Shown piece by piece: positions 43,803 to 54,373 of a stretch of DNA of 64,000 nt. The translations under genes were made by a program, and so were the position numbers. How positions within the stretch are numbered: position 1 is the first letter of the stretch; each line of letters opens with the position of its first letter. The stretch covers positions 1 through 64,000 of the forward strand of contig JBCDHW010000001.1 in assembly GCA_038749595.1 (NCBI GenBank), written 5' to 3'. The notes under the pieces were generated by a model. It was not told where the DNA came from. It did no database searches and was given only the letters and a program-made list of their open reading frames with translations. Source of the stretch: Parvularcula sp038749595 (GTDB lineage Bacteria > Pseudomonadota > Alphaproteobacteria > Caulobacterales > Parvularculaceae).

Positions 43803-44760
43803 ATGTGTGTACGTTGTTCGCCGCCCGCTCCGTCACGCGCCGCAACACGGCAAGGTAACTGGGAGCAACGTCGGTGTGTCCAAGCGCATCCCGCTCTCGA
43901 AGCAGCCGATGAGCGCGGGGCAAACGAAAGCAAGGCACGAACATCATCGCGTGATGCTCCGCATGGTAACTCACCCAATACGGCGCGATCAGAATCCGCT
44001 CGAGGAAGCTCGCGCGCGTTGTTCGGGCTTGGGTCAGAGGGTTGTCACTGTCGCCGTTTACGCAGGCATGCTCCGCGATGTTCCGGATCCGCGTTGCGAG
44101 CGGGTTCCACGTCGCAAGCGGGACCAGCCAGCAGACGAGGAACAAAAGGCCGAGGCCCATCGCAGTGAAGATGATCAGCCCGGCGCCGTTGATCGCAAAA
44201 AACCGCCCGACGGCCCGCCGATTGGCAATGGTTTCGGCGCCTGGTTGTTGCACCAGAGCCGGATCGAAAAATGCCCGGACAGCAAAAATCCGCTGTTTCA
44301 CAAAAGTTTGGCCCGTGAGGTCGCGGAAAATCTTCCGGCGCAGAGAGCTCGGTGAGACCGGGAACGGCGCTGCCAACGGCAAGTCTGGGTCGGCTTCGGA
44401 TTGGACGTGGCGATGGTGGCTCAGATGGTAGGGCCTGTAGGCATGCAGGTCCGCGCCAACAGGGGCCGCACAGAGCCACTGGCCCATGAAATCATTCACT
44501 TTCTGGTCGCGCGAGAGTAAGCCGTGGGCCGCCTCATGCATCAAAATTGCAAGCCCCAGCTGCCGGTTTCCCACCACCATGATCGCCCCGATCACCACCA
44601 AAGGATGATACCCAGAGAGCTGGACTGCCGCCATCGCCACGCCGATAACCAGCCAGGCATGGGCGACCAGGGCATACCCCTGCCAAATCACCGGTGCCGT
44701 CAGCTCTGCCCAAGCTTCCTGGCCAAGCAGGTCTTTTGGTCGTAACGCGGCGCTCGTCAT
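43801..44760 (-). CDS. Fatty acid desaturase family protein
   Basis: A 319-residue membrane di-iron desaturase or hydroxylase. The three histidine boxes are HEAAHG (HxxxH), HLSHHRH (HxxHH) and HAEHHAM (HxxHH), between hydrophobic helices. The last box is followed by FVPCFRLPRAHRLL as in relatives. It could introduce a double bond into acyl chains, or hydroxylate a carotenoid or sterol-like lipid; the sequence does not decide. Its stop codon lies inside the terminator tail of the opposing cupredoxin gene. Confidence 0.88.
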   Translation of the reverse strand: MTSAALRPKDLLGQEAWAELTAPVIWQGYALVAHAWLVIGVAMAAVQLSGYHPLVVIGAIMVVGNRQLGLAILMHEAAHGLLSRDQKVNDFMGQWLCAAPVGADLHAYRPYHLSHHRHVQSEADPDLPLAAPFPVSPSSLRRKIFRDLTGQTFVKQRIFAVRAFFDPALVQQPGAETIANRRAVGRFFAINGAGLIIFTAMGLGLLFLVCWLVPLATWNPLATRIRNIAEHACVNGDSDNPLTQARTTRASFLERILIAPYWVSYHAEHHAMMFVPCFRLPRAHRLLRERDALGHTDVAPSYLAVLRRVTERAANNVHT

Positions 44761-44826
44761 TGACGCAGCCTAGCACACGGCGATGGAACTTTCTTGCGCC
44801 GAGAACGCGTCACGCTAAACTTTAGC

Positions 44827-45222
44827 ATGGCTGACAACACGTTCTTGCTCGATTATCTTCCGATCCTCATCTTTCTCGGCTTAGCCTTGGTGCTGGGCGG
44901 TGTCTTCCTCGCGATCCCCGCCGTGTTGGCTCCGTCCAATCCCGACAGCCTGAAAAACTCAGCCTATGAGTGCGGCTTCGAACCCTTCGAAGACGCGCGC
45001 ATGAAGTTCGACGTGCAGTTCTACATCGTCGCGATCTTGTTCATCATCGTCGACCTCGACGTCGCGTTCCTGTTCCCGTGGGCAATCACGCTTTTTAACC
45101 CGGAGCTTGGTCTCGATCGTGACTTTCAGATCTTCGCGTTCTGGTCGATGTTCGTGTTCCTCGCCGTATTCTTCATCGGCTTTCTCTACGAGTGGAAGAA
45201 GGGTGCGCTTGAGTGGCGATAA
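44827..45222 (+). CDS. nuoA: NADH-quinone oxidoreductase subunit A
   Basis: A 131-residue membrane subunit of complex I with three transmembrane helices. It has YLPILIFLGLALVLGGVFLA, the conserved SAYECGFEPFEDARMKFDVQ motif, and FYIVAILFIIVDLDVAFLFP. The ATG at 44827 (MADNTFLL) is chosen over the upstream frame. nuoB begins three bases after its stop. It forms part of the quinone-proximal membrane arm. Confidence 0.96.
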   Translation: MADNTFLLDYLPILIFLGLALVLGGVFLAIPAVLAPSNPDSLKNSAYECGFEPFEDARMKFDVQFYIVAILFIIVDLDVAFLFPWAITLFNPELGLDRDFQIFAFWSMFVFLAVFFIGFLYEWKKGALEWR

Positions 45223-45225
45223 AGT

Positions 45226-45942
45226 GTGCAGCGGCCGGATCATCGGCAAGGGGAAGCAGCGAGTAGCCCGGTGACAGACGACACAGACGTCAAATCGAAA
45301 AGCGGTGTTGATGTGCCGCTGGTGACTGCAAATCCGGTGCAGGAACAGCCGCTCGCTCGATTCCCGGAAGCGCGCCCGCTCAAGCCCGCTGATCTTCCCT
45401 ACGGCACCGCCGGTCGTGCCGACGTGGTGGGCTATGATCCGAAGGCGGAGGACCCCTTTTTCCGGCACGTCAATGCCGACCTTCAGGACAAAGGCTTTTT
45501 CACGGCACCAGCCGATGCGGTGATCAACTGGGCGCGCACGGGGTCACTGATGTGGATGACCTTCGGCTTGGCCTGCTGCGCGGTGGAGATGATGCAAGCT
45601 TCGATGCCGCGTTACGATCTCGAGCGGTTCGGGATGGCGCCCCGCGCGTCGCCTCGGCAATCCGATTTGATGATTGTTGCGGGTACACTGACGAACAAAA
45701 TGGCCCCTGCGCTGCGCCGGGTTTACGACCAAATGCCGGAACCCCGCTACGTCGTTTCCATGGGCTCGTGTGCTAACGGCGGCGGCTACTACCACTATTC
45801 GTACTCGGTGGTGCGGGGATGCGATCGTATCGTCCCTGTCGACGTTTATGTGCCGGGATGTCCGCCGTCGGCCGAGGCTCTCGTTTATGGGTTGCTTCAG
45901 CTCCAGAAGAAAATCCGCCGTGAGGGAACGATCCAGCGATGA
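45226..45942 (+). CDS. nuoB: NADH-quinone oxidoreductase subunit B
   Basis: The Fe-S subunit of the complex I Q-module. N2 cluster ligands are visible as the Cys pair in FGLACCAVEMMQAS, Cys in VVSMGSCANGGGYYHYSYSV, and Cys in VPGCPPSAEALVYGLLQLQK. The N terminus is long and low in conservation; GTG 45226 or GTG 45271 may be the start. The stop overlaps the start of a small ORF (ATGA at 45939-45942). Confidence 0.95.
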   Translation: MQRPDHRQGEAASSPVTDDTDVKSKSGVDVPLVTANPVQEQPLARFPEARPLKPADLPYGTAGRADVVGYDPKAEDPFFRHVNADLQDKGFFTAPADAVINWARTGSLMWMTFGLACCAVEMMQASMPRYDLERFGMAPRASPRQSDLMIVAGTLTNKMAPALRRVYDQMPEPRYVVSMGSCANGGGYYHYSYSVVRGCDRIVPVDVYVPGCPPSAEALVYGLLQLQKKIRREGTIQR

Positions 45943-46061
45943 CAGGGAGGGAATGTCGTCTTGTTCCCGGTGTCATGATGTTGGTGGCCGGCTGTGCATC
46001 GCGCGGTATTGACAGTGTACTGACAAATAGTTGCGCGCGTGTCGTGCGCTTTGCGATTTAA
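45939..46061 (+). CDS. Small lipoprotein-like ORF within the nuo operon
   Basis: A 40-codon frame starting at an ATG that overlaps the nuoB stop (ATGA). It reads MTGRECRLVPGVMMLVAGCA and then SRGIDSVLTNSCARVVRFAI. The first 19 residues look like a lipoprotein signal: a basic start, a hydrophobic core and a lipobox (LVAGC). It fills most of the 134-base gap before nuoC. There is no homologue I recognise and the mature part would be only about 22 residues. It may be a real small protein, a translational-coupling leader for nuoC, or chance. Confidence 0.4.
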   Translation: MTGRECRLVPGVMMLVAGCASRGIDSVLTNSCARVVRFAI

Positions 46062-46076
46062 CGGCAGAAAACGACT

Positions 46077-46706
46077 ATGGCACACTGGGCGACAGCAGAC
46101 CTTGAGGAATTACAAGAGCTTGATGAGCATATCCAAGCTGTGCTTGGCGAGAAACTGACCTCGTCACAGATCGCCTATGGTGAGCTCACGATTGTCGTGC
46201 CGTGCAGCCAAATCGTTCCCGCACTGCGTTTTCTTCGGGACGATACCGAGACCCGCTTCACCCAATTGATCGAACTTTGCGGAGTTGATTATCCCGATCG
46301 GCGGAAGCGCTTCGATGTTGTTTATCTTCTCCTCAGTATGGAGAATAACCTGCGGATACGGGTGAAGGTCATGGTCGGCGAGGGCGATACGATCCCGTCG
46401 GTTTGCCCGGTCTTTCCGAATGCTGATTGGTACGAGCGCGAGGCGTTTGATATGTATGGTATCGTTTTCGAAGGCCATCCCGATATGCGCCGTATTCTCA
46501 CTGATTATGGATTTGAAGGTTATCCGCTGCGCAAGGACTTCCCCCTTACAGGGTATACGGAAGTTCGTTGGGACGACGAGCAGCAACGCGTTGTTCACGA
46601 GCCGGTGCAGTTGACCCAGGAATACCGCGACTTCGATTATCTCTCGCCATGGGAAGGCGGTGATTATGCCCTTCCCGGCGATGAAAAGGCCGACGAGAAT
46701 GGCTGA
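46077..46706 (+). CDS. nuoC: NADH-quinone oxidoreductase subunit C
   Basis: A 209-residue peripheral subunit of complex I (30-kDa subunit). It contains the segment RFTQLIELCGVDYPDRRKRF, DTIPSVCPVFPNADWYEREA and FDMYGIVFEGHPDMRRILTD, then YGFEGYPLRKDFPLTGYTEV, the family signature. It lies 134 bases after nuoB, an interval partly covered by a small ORF. Its end overlaps the start of nuoD by eight bases. Confidence 0.96.
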   Translation: MAHWATADLEELQELDEHIQAVLGEKLTSSQIAYGELTIVVPCSQIVPALRFLRDDTETRFTQLIELCGVDYPDRRKRFDVVYLLLSMENNLRIRVKVMVGEGDTIPSVCPVFPNADWYEREAFDMYGIVFEGHPDMRRILTDYGFEGYPLRKDFPLTGYTEVRWDDEQQRVVHEPVQLTQEYRDFDYLSPWEGGDYALPGDEKADENG

Positions 46707-47919
46707 CGGAACGCAAACGATCACGCTCGAAGGTGTGCCTGCTGATGGGCCCGACGATCGTCCGTTCACGATCAATTTTGGGCCGCAACATCCCGCCGCG
46801 CACGGTGTTTTGCGCCTCGTGCTTGAGCTTGACGGCGAGGTTGTTGAGCGGGTCGATCCGCACATTGGCCTTCTTCATCGGGGTACGGAAAAGCTGATCG
46901 AGCATAAGACGTATCTTCAGGCGATCCCCTACTTTGACCGTCTCGATTATGTCGCACCGATGAATCAAGAGCACGCTTTTGTGCTCGCCGCCGAGAAATT
47001 GCTCGGTGTCGACGTCCCACGACGTGGGCAAATCATCCGCGTCCTCTTCTGCGAAATTGGCAGAATTCTAAGCCATATCCTCAACGTCACGACCCAGGCG
47101 ATGGATGTTGGCGCGCTTACTCCGCCCCTCTGGGGCTTTGAAGAGCGCGAAAAGTTGATGACGTTCTATGAGCGCGCTTGTGGGGCGCGCCTGCATGCGA
47201 ACTATTTCCGCGTCGGCGGTGTGCACAAAGATCTGCCGCAGAAACTTATCGACGACATCTACGCTTGGACCGAAACCTGGCCGAAGATCTCAGACGAGAT
47301 CGAAGATCTGATTACGAATAATCGGATCTTCAAACAGCGCAACGTCGACATCGGGGTGGTGTCGAAAGAGCAGGCCCTCGAATGGGGTTTCACGGGCGTT
47401 ATGCTGCGCGGATCGGGGGTTCCCTGGGATCTGCGCAAAGCGCAACCCTATGAAATTTATGATGAATTGAACTTCGATATCGTTCTTGGAAAGAACGGCG
47501 ATTGCTATGACCGGTACGTCGTTCGCATTGAAGAGATGAAGCAGTCGCTCCGGATCATGCGCCAGTGCATCGAGATGCTTGAGCCTGGTCCCGTGATGAC
47601 GGAGGACACAAAGGTCGCGCCCCCGCGTCGCGGGGAGATGAAGTCTTCAATGGAAGCGCTGATCCATCACTTTAAGCTGTATACAGAGGGCCCTAAAGTG
47701 CCCGCTGGCGAAGTTTATACAGCAGTCGAAGCACCAAAGGGCGAATTTGGGGTGAATTTGGTCTCTGACGGATCGAATCGTCCGTACCGGTGCAAAATCC
47801 GGGCACCCGGATATGCGCACCTCCAGGCGATGGACTGGATGAACCGGGGCCACATGCTCGCCGACGTGTCCGCGATCATCGGAACACTCGACGTCGTGTT
47901 CGGTGAGATCGATCGCTAG
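46699..47919 (+). CDS. nuoD: NADH-quinone oxidoreductase subunit D
   Basis: A 406-residue subunit (49-kDa) of the complex I Q-module. It has FTINFGPQHPAAHGVLRLVL, HIGLLHRGTEKLIEHKTYLQ, DRLDYVAPMNQEHAFVLAAE and RGDCYDR-like GDCYDRYVVRIEEMKQSLRI near the end, finishing DVVFGEIDR. The start is the ATG at 46699 overlapping nuoC; a longer frame begins at 46660. nuoE does not follow: a convergent gene shares its stop in the four bases CTAG (47916-47919). The remainder of the nuo genes must be elsewhere. Confidence 0.96.
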   Translation: MADGTQTITLEGVPADGPDDRPFTINFGPQHPAAHGVLRLVLELDGEVVERVDPHIGLLHRGTEKLIEHKTYLQAIPYFDRLDYVAPMNQEHAFVLAAEKLLGVDVPRRGQIIRVLFCEIGRILSHILNVTTQAMDVGALTPPLWGFEEREKLMTFYERACGARLHANYFRVGGVHKDLPQKLIDDIYAWTETWPKISDEIEDLITNNRIFKQRNVDIGVVSKEQALEWGFTGVMLRGSGVPWDLRKAQPYEIYDELNFDIVLGKNGDCYDRYVVRIEEMKQSLRIMRQCIEMLEPGPVMTEDTKVAPPRRGEMKSSMEALIHHFKLYTEGPKVPAGEVYTAVEAPKGEFGVNLVSDGSNRPYRCKIRAPGYAHLQAMDWMNRGHMLADVSAIIGTLDVVFGEIDR

Positions 47920-48248
47920 ATTTGCGTCAAGTACGCCGCAACGAAGGTAAAAGCGACAGCGATCAGTGGTGAGAAGAAGTGGCGTCCAAAGCCATCCTTC
48001 CGAAAAACCACGAGATTGAGCGCAATACTGACCAACCAACCGGCAAGCGCCGCCCCTAAAATGATCGCGCCGTCGTAGAGCACAACCCACGTGAACCCAT
48101 CGGCGCCGACCTGTTCGCGCCGTCCGAAGAACGCCACGGCAATCAGCCCCACGATCTTCAGTAGGCTGCCCATAATGGCTTTGAGAACAAACGTCCCCGC
48201 GACAACCGCGACGGCCGCAACCAAAATGGCGATAAAGGTGCTGTCCAT
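47916..48248 (-). CDS. Small integral membrane protein of unknown function
   Basis: A 110-residue protein with three or four hydrophobic helices: FIAILVAAVAVVAGTFVLKA, SLLKIVGLIAVAFFG, YDGAIILGAALAGWLVSIAL and FSPLIAVAFTFVAAYL. I recognise no domain. It converges on nuoD with a shared CTAG stop sequence and stands alone on the minus strand. A role linked to complex I is possible by position only. Confidence 0.7.
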   Translation of the reverse strand: MDSTFIAILVAAVAVVAGTFVLKAIMGSLLKIVGLIAVAFFGRREQVGADGFTWVVLYDGAIILGAALAGWLVSIALNLVVFRKDGFGRHFFSPLIAVAFTFVAAYLTQI

Positions 48249-48372
48249 AGTGCCCTCCCGTGACCCTTACGCCGCGGTATACCACACTCTGTGCGCCTTC
48301 GTCGCCTCGCCATTCCAGGCCCCTTGAGCTGTGATCTTGACGAAAGGGTTTGTTCGGTAACGGGATGCGTTC

Positions 48373-48744
48373 ATGGCGAAAAATGTAGTGGGCACGGCTC
48401 TCCAAGTATGCGGGTGCGATCCGATGACCGGGTTCACGCGCACGGGATTTTGCGAAACAGGGCCGCTTGACGCGGGAAGCCATACGGTCTGCGCCGTCGT
48501 CACCCAGGCGTTTCTGACGTTTACGCGGCAGCGAGGGAACGACTTGGAGACTCCACGACCCGAGTGGGGCTTTCCGGGACTGAAGCCGGGCGATCGATGG
48601 TGCTTGTGCGCCGCGCGTTGGGAAGAAGCGCGGCAGGCCGGTGCAGCGCCGCCTGTTGTCCTTGAGGCTTGCCACGAGCGCGCGCTCGATCACGCAGAGT
48701 TATCGTATCTTCGCGATCATGCGTATACAGAAATTCTGGACTGA
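48373..48744 (+). CDS. DUF2237 family protein
   Basis: A 123-residue protein of the DUF2237 family, widespread in bacteria and some eukaryotes. The conserved pieces are NVVGTALQVCGCDPMTGFTR, GFCETGPLDAGSHTVCAVVT, FLTFTRQRGNDLETPRPEWG and FPGLKPGDRWCLCAARWEEA. The conserved Cys residues (CGC, C in GFCET, WCLC) suggest metal or redox chemistry, which is not established. A shared terminator separates it from pnp. Confidence 0.9.
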   Translation: MAKNVVGTALQVCGCDPMTGFTRTGFCETGPLDAGSHTVCAVVTQAFLTFTRQRGNDLETPRPEWGFPGLKPGDRWCLCAARWEEARQAGAAPPVVLEACHERALDHAELSYLRDHAYTEILD

Positions 48745-48753
48745 GGAACTTCA

Positions 48754-48786
48754 ATAAAAAAGCGCCCGGTCCCAGACCGAGCGCTT
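48754..48786 (-). terminator. Terminator after pnp, shared with the DUF2237 gene
   Basis: AAGCGC-C-CGGTC and GACCG-A-GCGCTT pair around a short loop (48760-48786), with one mismatch. Read on the minus strand it ends in TTTTTT, right after pnp. On the plus strand it lies just past the stop of the DUF2237 gene. Confidence 0.9.
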
Positions 48787-48811
48787 CTCTTTCGCATAGG
48801 CGACGATGCCG

Positions 48812-50938
<2,127 letters not shown>

Positions 50939-51479
50939 CGTTCAGTTTTCTAATTGTACCGCAGCCGGATTGCTACGGGGGTCAAGTGGCGCTCGGAGGG
51001 GCGCGGCTCGTCCATGGGCGGAAGCGCGCGTAAACGCAATGTCTTTGCGGTTCCGAACTGCCGAACGCCGCGATTTCGTCGCGTGTGGGTGTGCGCGTTT
51101 GCTGAGAGCACGCGATCCGTGCTGCTTTTCCCGAAAAATGTGGAAAACTACCCCGTGGATCGCTGCTTTTGAGGGGTGCCCGGTGGATCAAGAACGCCAC
51201 ATAACTCAGGAACAAGTGCTCTCGAAGCCGTGAGGTGAGAGCAGGGGGTCTCCAAGTTAGGGCACTGTGGAGGCCGCCGAGAGGACGTTAGCCGACGGGC
51301 TAGCGTTGTGAAGGCGTGACCTGCCTAGTCTACGCCATCACTCCCGGGTGCCGGCCGCTTAGTCTGTCCAGCTATAGGCAGTTGCGGTCGGCACAACCGG
51401 AGGGTGACTGACTTTCGCTCAGGAAGGAAGACATATTTCGGCGGTCACTGAAACGTGACCGCACGAACAGATTTGAGCC
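50939..51479. other. Long rpsO-pnp spacer with a stem-loop
   Basis: This 541-base gap holds no convincing gene; the frames in it match nothing I recognise. Near rpsO there is an 8-bp perfect stem, GCGGTCAC (51441-51448) with GTGACCGC (51455-51462), and a six-base loop, directly beyond the rpsO stop. It lacks a clear T-run. PNPase and RNase III usually autoregulate pnp in such a leader; a small RNA here cannot be excluded. Confidence 0.45.
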
Positions 51480-51749
51480 TCAGCGGCGCAAGCCCAGCCG
51501 ATCCCGAAGACTTTCGTACCGCGCTTGATCCTTGCCTTTAACGTAGTCGAGCAGGTTGCGGCGCTGGCTGACCATTTTCAGGAGCCCGCGACGCGAGTGG
51601 TTGTCTTTTTTGTGCTCTTTGAAATGCTCGGTCAGGTTGTTGATGCGCTCCGTAAGGATTGCCACCTGCACCTCGGGTGAGCCCGTGTCGCCGTCTTTGG
51701 TTGCATACTCTTTGATGAGCACGTCTTTGCGCTCAGCCGAAATCGACAT
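51480..51749 (-). CDS. rpsO: 30S ribosomal protein S15
   Basis: An 89-residue S15 that binds 16S rRNA early in 30S assembly. It has MSISAERKDVLIKEYATKDG, DTGSPEVQVAILTERINNLT, EHFKEHKKDNHSRRGLLKMV and SQRRNLLDYVKGKDQARYES. The start is set one codon after the ATG at 51752. pnp follows on the same strand after a 541-base spacer. Confidence 0.97.
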   Translation of the reverse strand: MSISAERKDVLIKEYATKDGDTGSPEVQVAILTERINNLTEHFKEHKKDNHSRRGLLKMVSQRRNLLDYVKGKDQARYESLRDRLGLRR

Positions 51750-51868
51750 CATTGTTCTCCGTGCGCCTGTAAGGGGAAAGTGGGCCGGGGCGCCGGCCAG
51801 CCCGAGGGCAGCGGCTAGGCGACGAGATTGGAAAAATCAACCACGGCCGCCCGGCGCTGAGACGTTTT

Positions 51869-54145
51869 CTAAAAGGCGAAGGTTGCCTCAAAGCCAATCA
51901 ACCGTCCTTTTTTGAGAGGCGAGAGCGTGCCGGCAGCGGGGAACTGGCCAAACGGTTCGTTGACCCCATTGGAGAGCGGCCCGCCGAAAGGCAGCTGCGT
52001 ATCCCCGCCAGCCTGTACTTCGTCGAGCAAGTTCTCGCCATAGATCGACAGGCTCAAGCCGTCGACGGGCGTCTGCCATGTAACGTTGGCTTCAAGCATG
52101 TCCGCCGCTTGGATCCAGCCGAAATTGTTGTCGGTGTATGCCACTTCATCGCGGTGCTGGAATGCGATCCGTGTGCTGATGTCACCACTGTTTCCAAGGT
52201 CGACGTCCCAGATGATGCTGGCGCCATAGGTGAATTCTGCAACCCGCGGGATCCGCAAGTTTGTGTCCGCTCCGTCGAGCACGCCGTCGCTTGAAATGTC
52301 GAATCGCACGTCATCATACTCGTCGTCGATCCAGCCAAAATTGCCCAGGACAAGAAGATTGTCCGTGAGCAGATAACGGCCCTCAAGCTCGAGCCCGAGG
52401 ATCGTAGCGTCCGCGGTGTTCGCGATGAGCTGCGACACGCCAGCCCCAGGATCGGCCAAATTCACCTCACGCTGCATATCGGTAATGTCGGTGTAAAAAA
52501 GCGCCGCATTGAGTTGCGCGCGCCCATCCAGCGCATCGAACTTCGTGCCGATTTCGAAGCTGTCGACTTGTTCTTCGTCGGTGGCAATTTCGGTCTGGGT
52601 GATCACCTGACGGATGAAGTTCGCCGGGTCGGTGATCCGGAAATTATAGCCGCCTGAACGGAACGCCCGGGTCCAGCCGCCATAGACTTGAAGGTCGGGC
52701 GTCGGCGTCCACTGGAAAGCAATCTTGGGGCTGAGGTTTTGCCAGGCGTCATCGTCCTCAAACCCGGTCGAAAGGATATCATTGGTCGGGCACGTTCCTG
52801 CCAGGATATCGCACGGCGGAACGCGCGGGATCACGTAGGCGATGGCCACATCTTTCTCTTCGTAGCCAAAGCGCAGACCACCAATCACCTTAAACGTCTC
52901 GTTGACGTTCCAATCAACCTGCGTGAACAGTCCGTACACGGTTTGATCCTGTACACCACCGCCGGTGAACGTGATCGGCGTGGCTACAGGGATGTTTCGG
53001 TTCTCGTTCACCGAGATCTCTTGGTTGAAGTAGAAGAACCCGGCTTTGACATCGAAAGCCCCCCATTCGCCCGCATACCGCAGCTCGTTCGAGATTTGCT
53101 CGTGCTCTGTCTGCGTATCGGAGTGGAAGATGAAGTTTGGGGTCGAGTCGATATCGCCGAGCGTGTCTTGCTCCGTACTCCGATAACCGAAGATATTGGT
53201 CACTGTACCGAAATTCAGATCCCAGTCGGTTTTGAGCGACGTGTTGATAACTTCGATTTTCACAAAGCCAGGCTCGTCGACAGCGAGGTCGAAGGAATCG
53301 CGCTCAAAAATACCGCGGTTTTGCGCCGCGGGGCCGTCGCTGGTGCTGTCAAAAAACTCGCTTTTCAACAGAAACGTCAGGTTATCTGTCGCGAACCACT
53401 CAAGCGCGCCGCGCACGATTGTCGTTTCGGCATCACCAATGCTGCTGCCGTCAAACTGGTTCTCGAAATAGCCTTGATCATTGTTCGCATACGCTGCAAT
53501 TTTACCGTTGAGTTTACCCGGGACCAGCGGGCCGGAGACCGTTCCCATGACGAATTGGTTGATGCCGCCGCGATCGCTGTCGATAGGCGTTTCCACAATG
53601 TAAGTGATTTTGCCTTGGAACTCGTCCGTCGGATTGGCTGTGTTGACGAGCACCGCGCCGCCCGTCGTGTTCCGTCCGAAGAGGATCCCTTGCGGGCCGC
53701 GGAGGAGCTCGATCGACTCAAGGTCAAAAACGTCGAAGACAACGCCGCTGTTGATACCGAGGTAAACGCCGTCAACGAATGTTCCCACCGCTGGGTCGAT
53801 CGATCCGATCGACGAATTCACACCGAGGCCGCGAATCGTGAAGTTCGCCTGGCCGCGGGCGGTGCCAATGTCATCAAGCGAGACGTTGGGCGCCGAAAAG
53901 GAGAGGTCTTCGAGGTCTCTGACGTTCAAAGCATCGAGAGACCGTGCGTTGAACGCTGTCACTGCCAGGGGGACATCCTGCACATCTTCTGGATCCGCGG
54001 TCTTTGTTGCTGTGACGGTGATCGTGTCGGTGATGTCAGCGATCGAGCCGCGGGTCTCGTCCTGAGCCAGCGCGTGGCTACCGCTGAACGCCGCGAACAG
54101 CGAAGCGCTGGCGAGCAACGCCGCGCGGAGGTGAGAAGTGAGCAT
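51869..54145 (-). CDS. TonB-dependent outer membrane receptor 3
   Basis: A 758-residue TonB-dependent receptor. A signal peptide (LRAALLASASLFAAFSGSHA) precedes the TonB-box region DTITVTATKTADPEDVQDVP, plug motifs GLGVNSSIGSIDPAVGTFVD and LLRGPQGILFGRNTTGGAVL, and a beta-barrel ending in IGFEATFAF. It stands apart from any metabolic gene, between rpsO and the flagellar cluster, on the minus strand. The substrate is unknown. Confidence 0.92.
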   Translation of the reverse strand: MLTSHLRAALLASASLFAAFSGSHALAQDETRGSIADITDTITVTATKTADPEDVQDVPLAVTAFNARSLDALNVRDLEDLSFSAPNVSLDDIGTARGQANFTIRGLGVNSSIGSIDPAVGTFVDGVYLGINSGVVFDVFDLESIELLRGPQGILFGRNTTGGAVLVNTANPTDEFQGKITYIVETPIDSDRGGINQFVMGTVSGPLVPGKLNGKIAAYANNDQGYFENQFDGSSIGDAETTIVRGALEWFATDNLTFLLKSEFFDSTSDGPAAQNRGIFERDSFDLAVDEPGFVKIEVINTSLKTDWDLNFGTVTNIFGYRSTEQDTLGDIDSTPNFIFHSDTQTEHEQISNELRYAGEWGAFDVKAGFFYFNQEISVNENRNIPVATPITFTGGGVQDQTVYGLFTQVDWNVNETFKVIGGLRFGYEEKDVAIAYVIPRVPPCDILAGTCPTNDILSTGFEDDDAWQNLSPKIAFQWTPTPDLQVYGGWTRAFRSGGYNFRITDPANFIRQVITQTEIATDEEQVDSFEIGTKFDALDGRAQLNAALFYTDITDMQREVNLADPGAGVSQLIANTADATILGLELEGRYLLTDNLLVLGNFGWIDDEYDDVRFDISSDGVLDGADTNLRIPRVAEFTYGASIIWDVDLGNSGDISTRIAFQHRDEVAYTDNNFGWIQAADMLEANVTWQTPVDGLSLSIYGENLLDEVQAGGDTQLPFGGPLSNGVNEPFGQFPAAGTLSPLKKGRLIGFEATFAF

Positions 54146-54373
54146 CGGGGTCCTCCAATTTTATAAGGTCGCGAGGTGAAGCGCCTTTTGATCCACTTTA
54201 GGAAACAGCGCGCGGGCGACCCGGAGCAAGCGGCGGAGTACACATTCTCGCGACCTCAGCGGTGACCCAACCACTTGGGCGCCCTGGTGTGACCTATAAG
54301 GCACGGTGTTTCATCGACCAGAACGCGCAGCGATTAACGCTCTAGAAACTGTGTGACGCCTAGGCACCAACCC

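Noticed and set aside
50939..51479. tmRNA or RNase P RNA in the rpsO-pnp spacer
   Set aside because: No tRNA-like end or conserved core was recognisable; only a local stem-loop.
52688..54166. 492-codon plus-strand frame opposite TonB receptor 3
   Set aside because: Antisense shadow; charged, low-complexity translation and no domain.
54334..54348. CtrA site (TTAA-N7-TTAA) upstream of motA
   Set aside because: Only the first half matches; the second reads GAAA.
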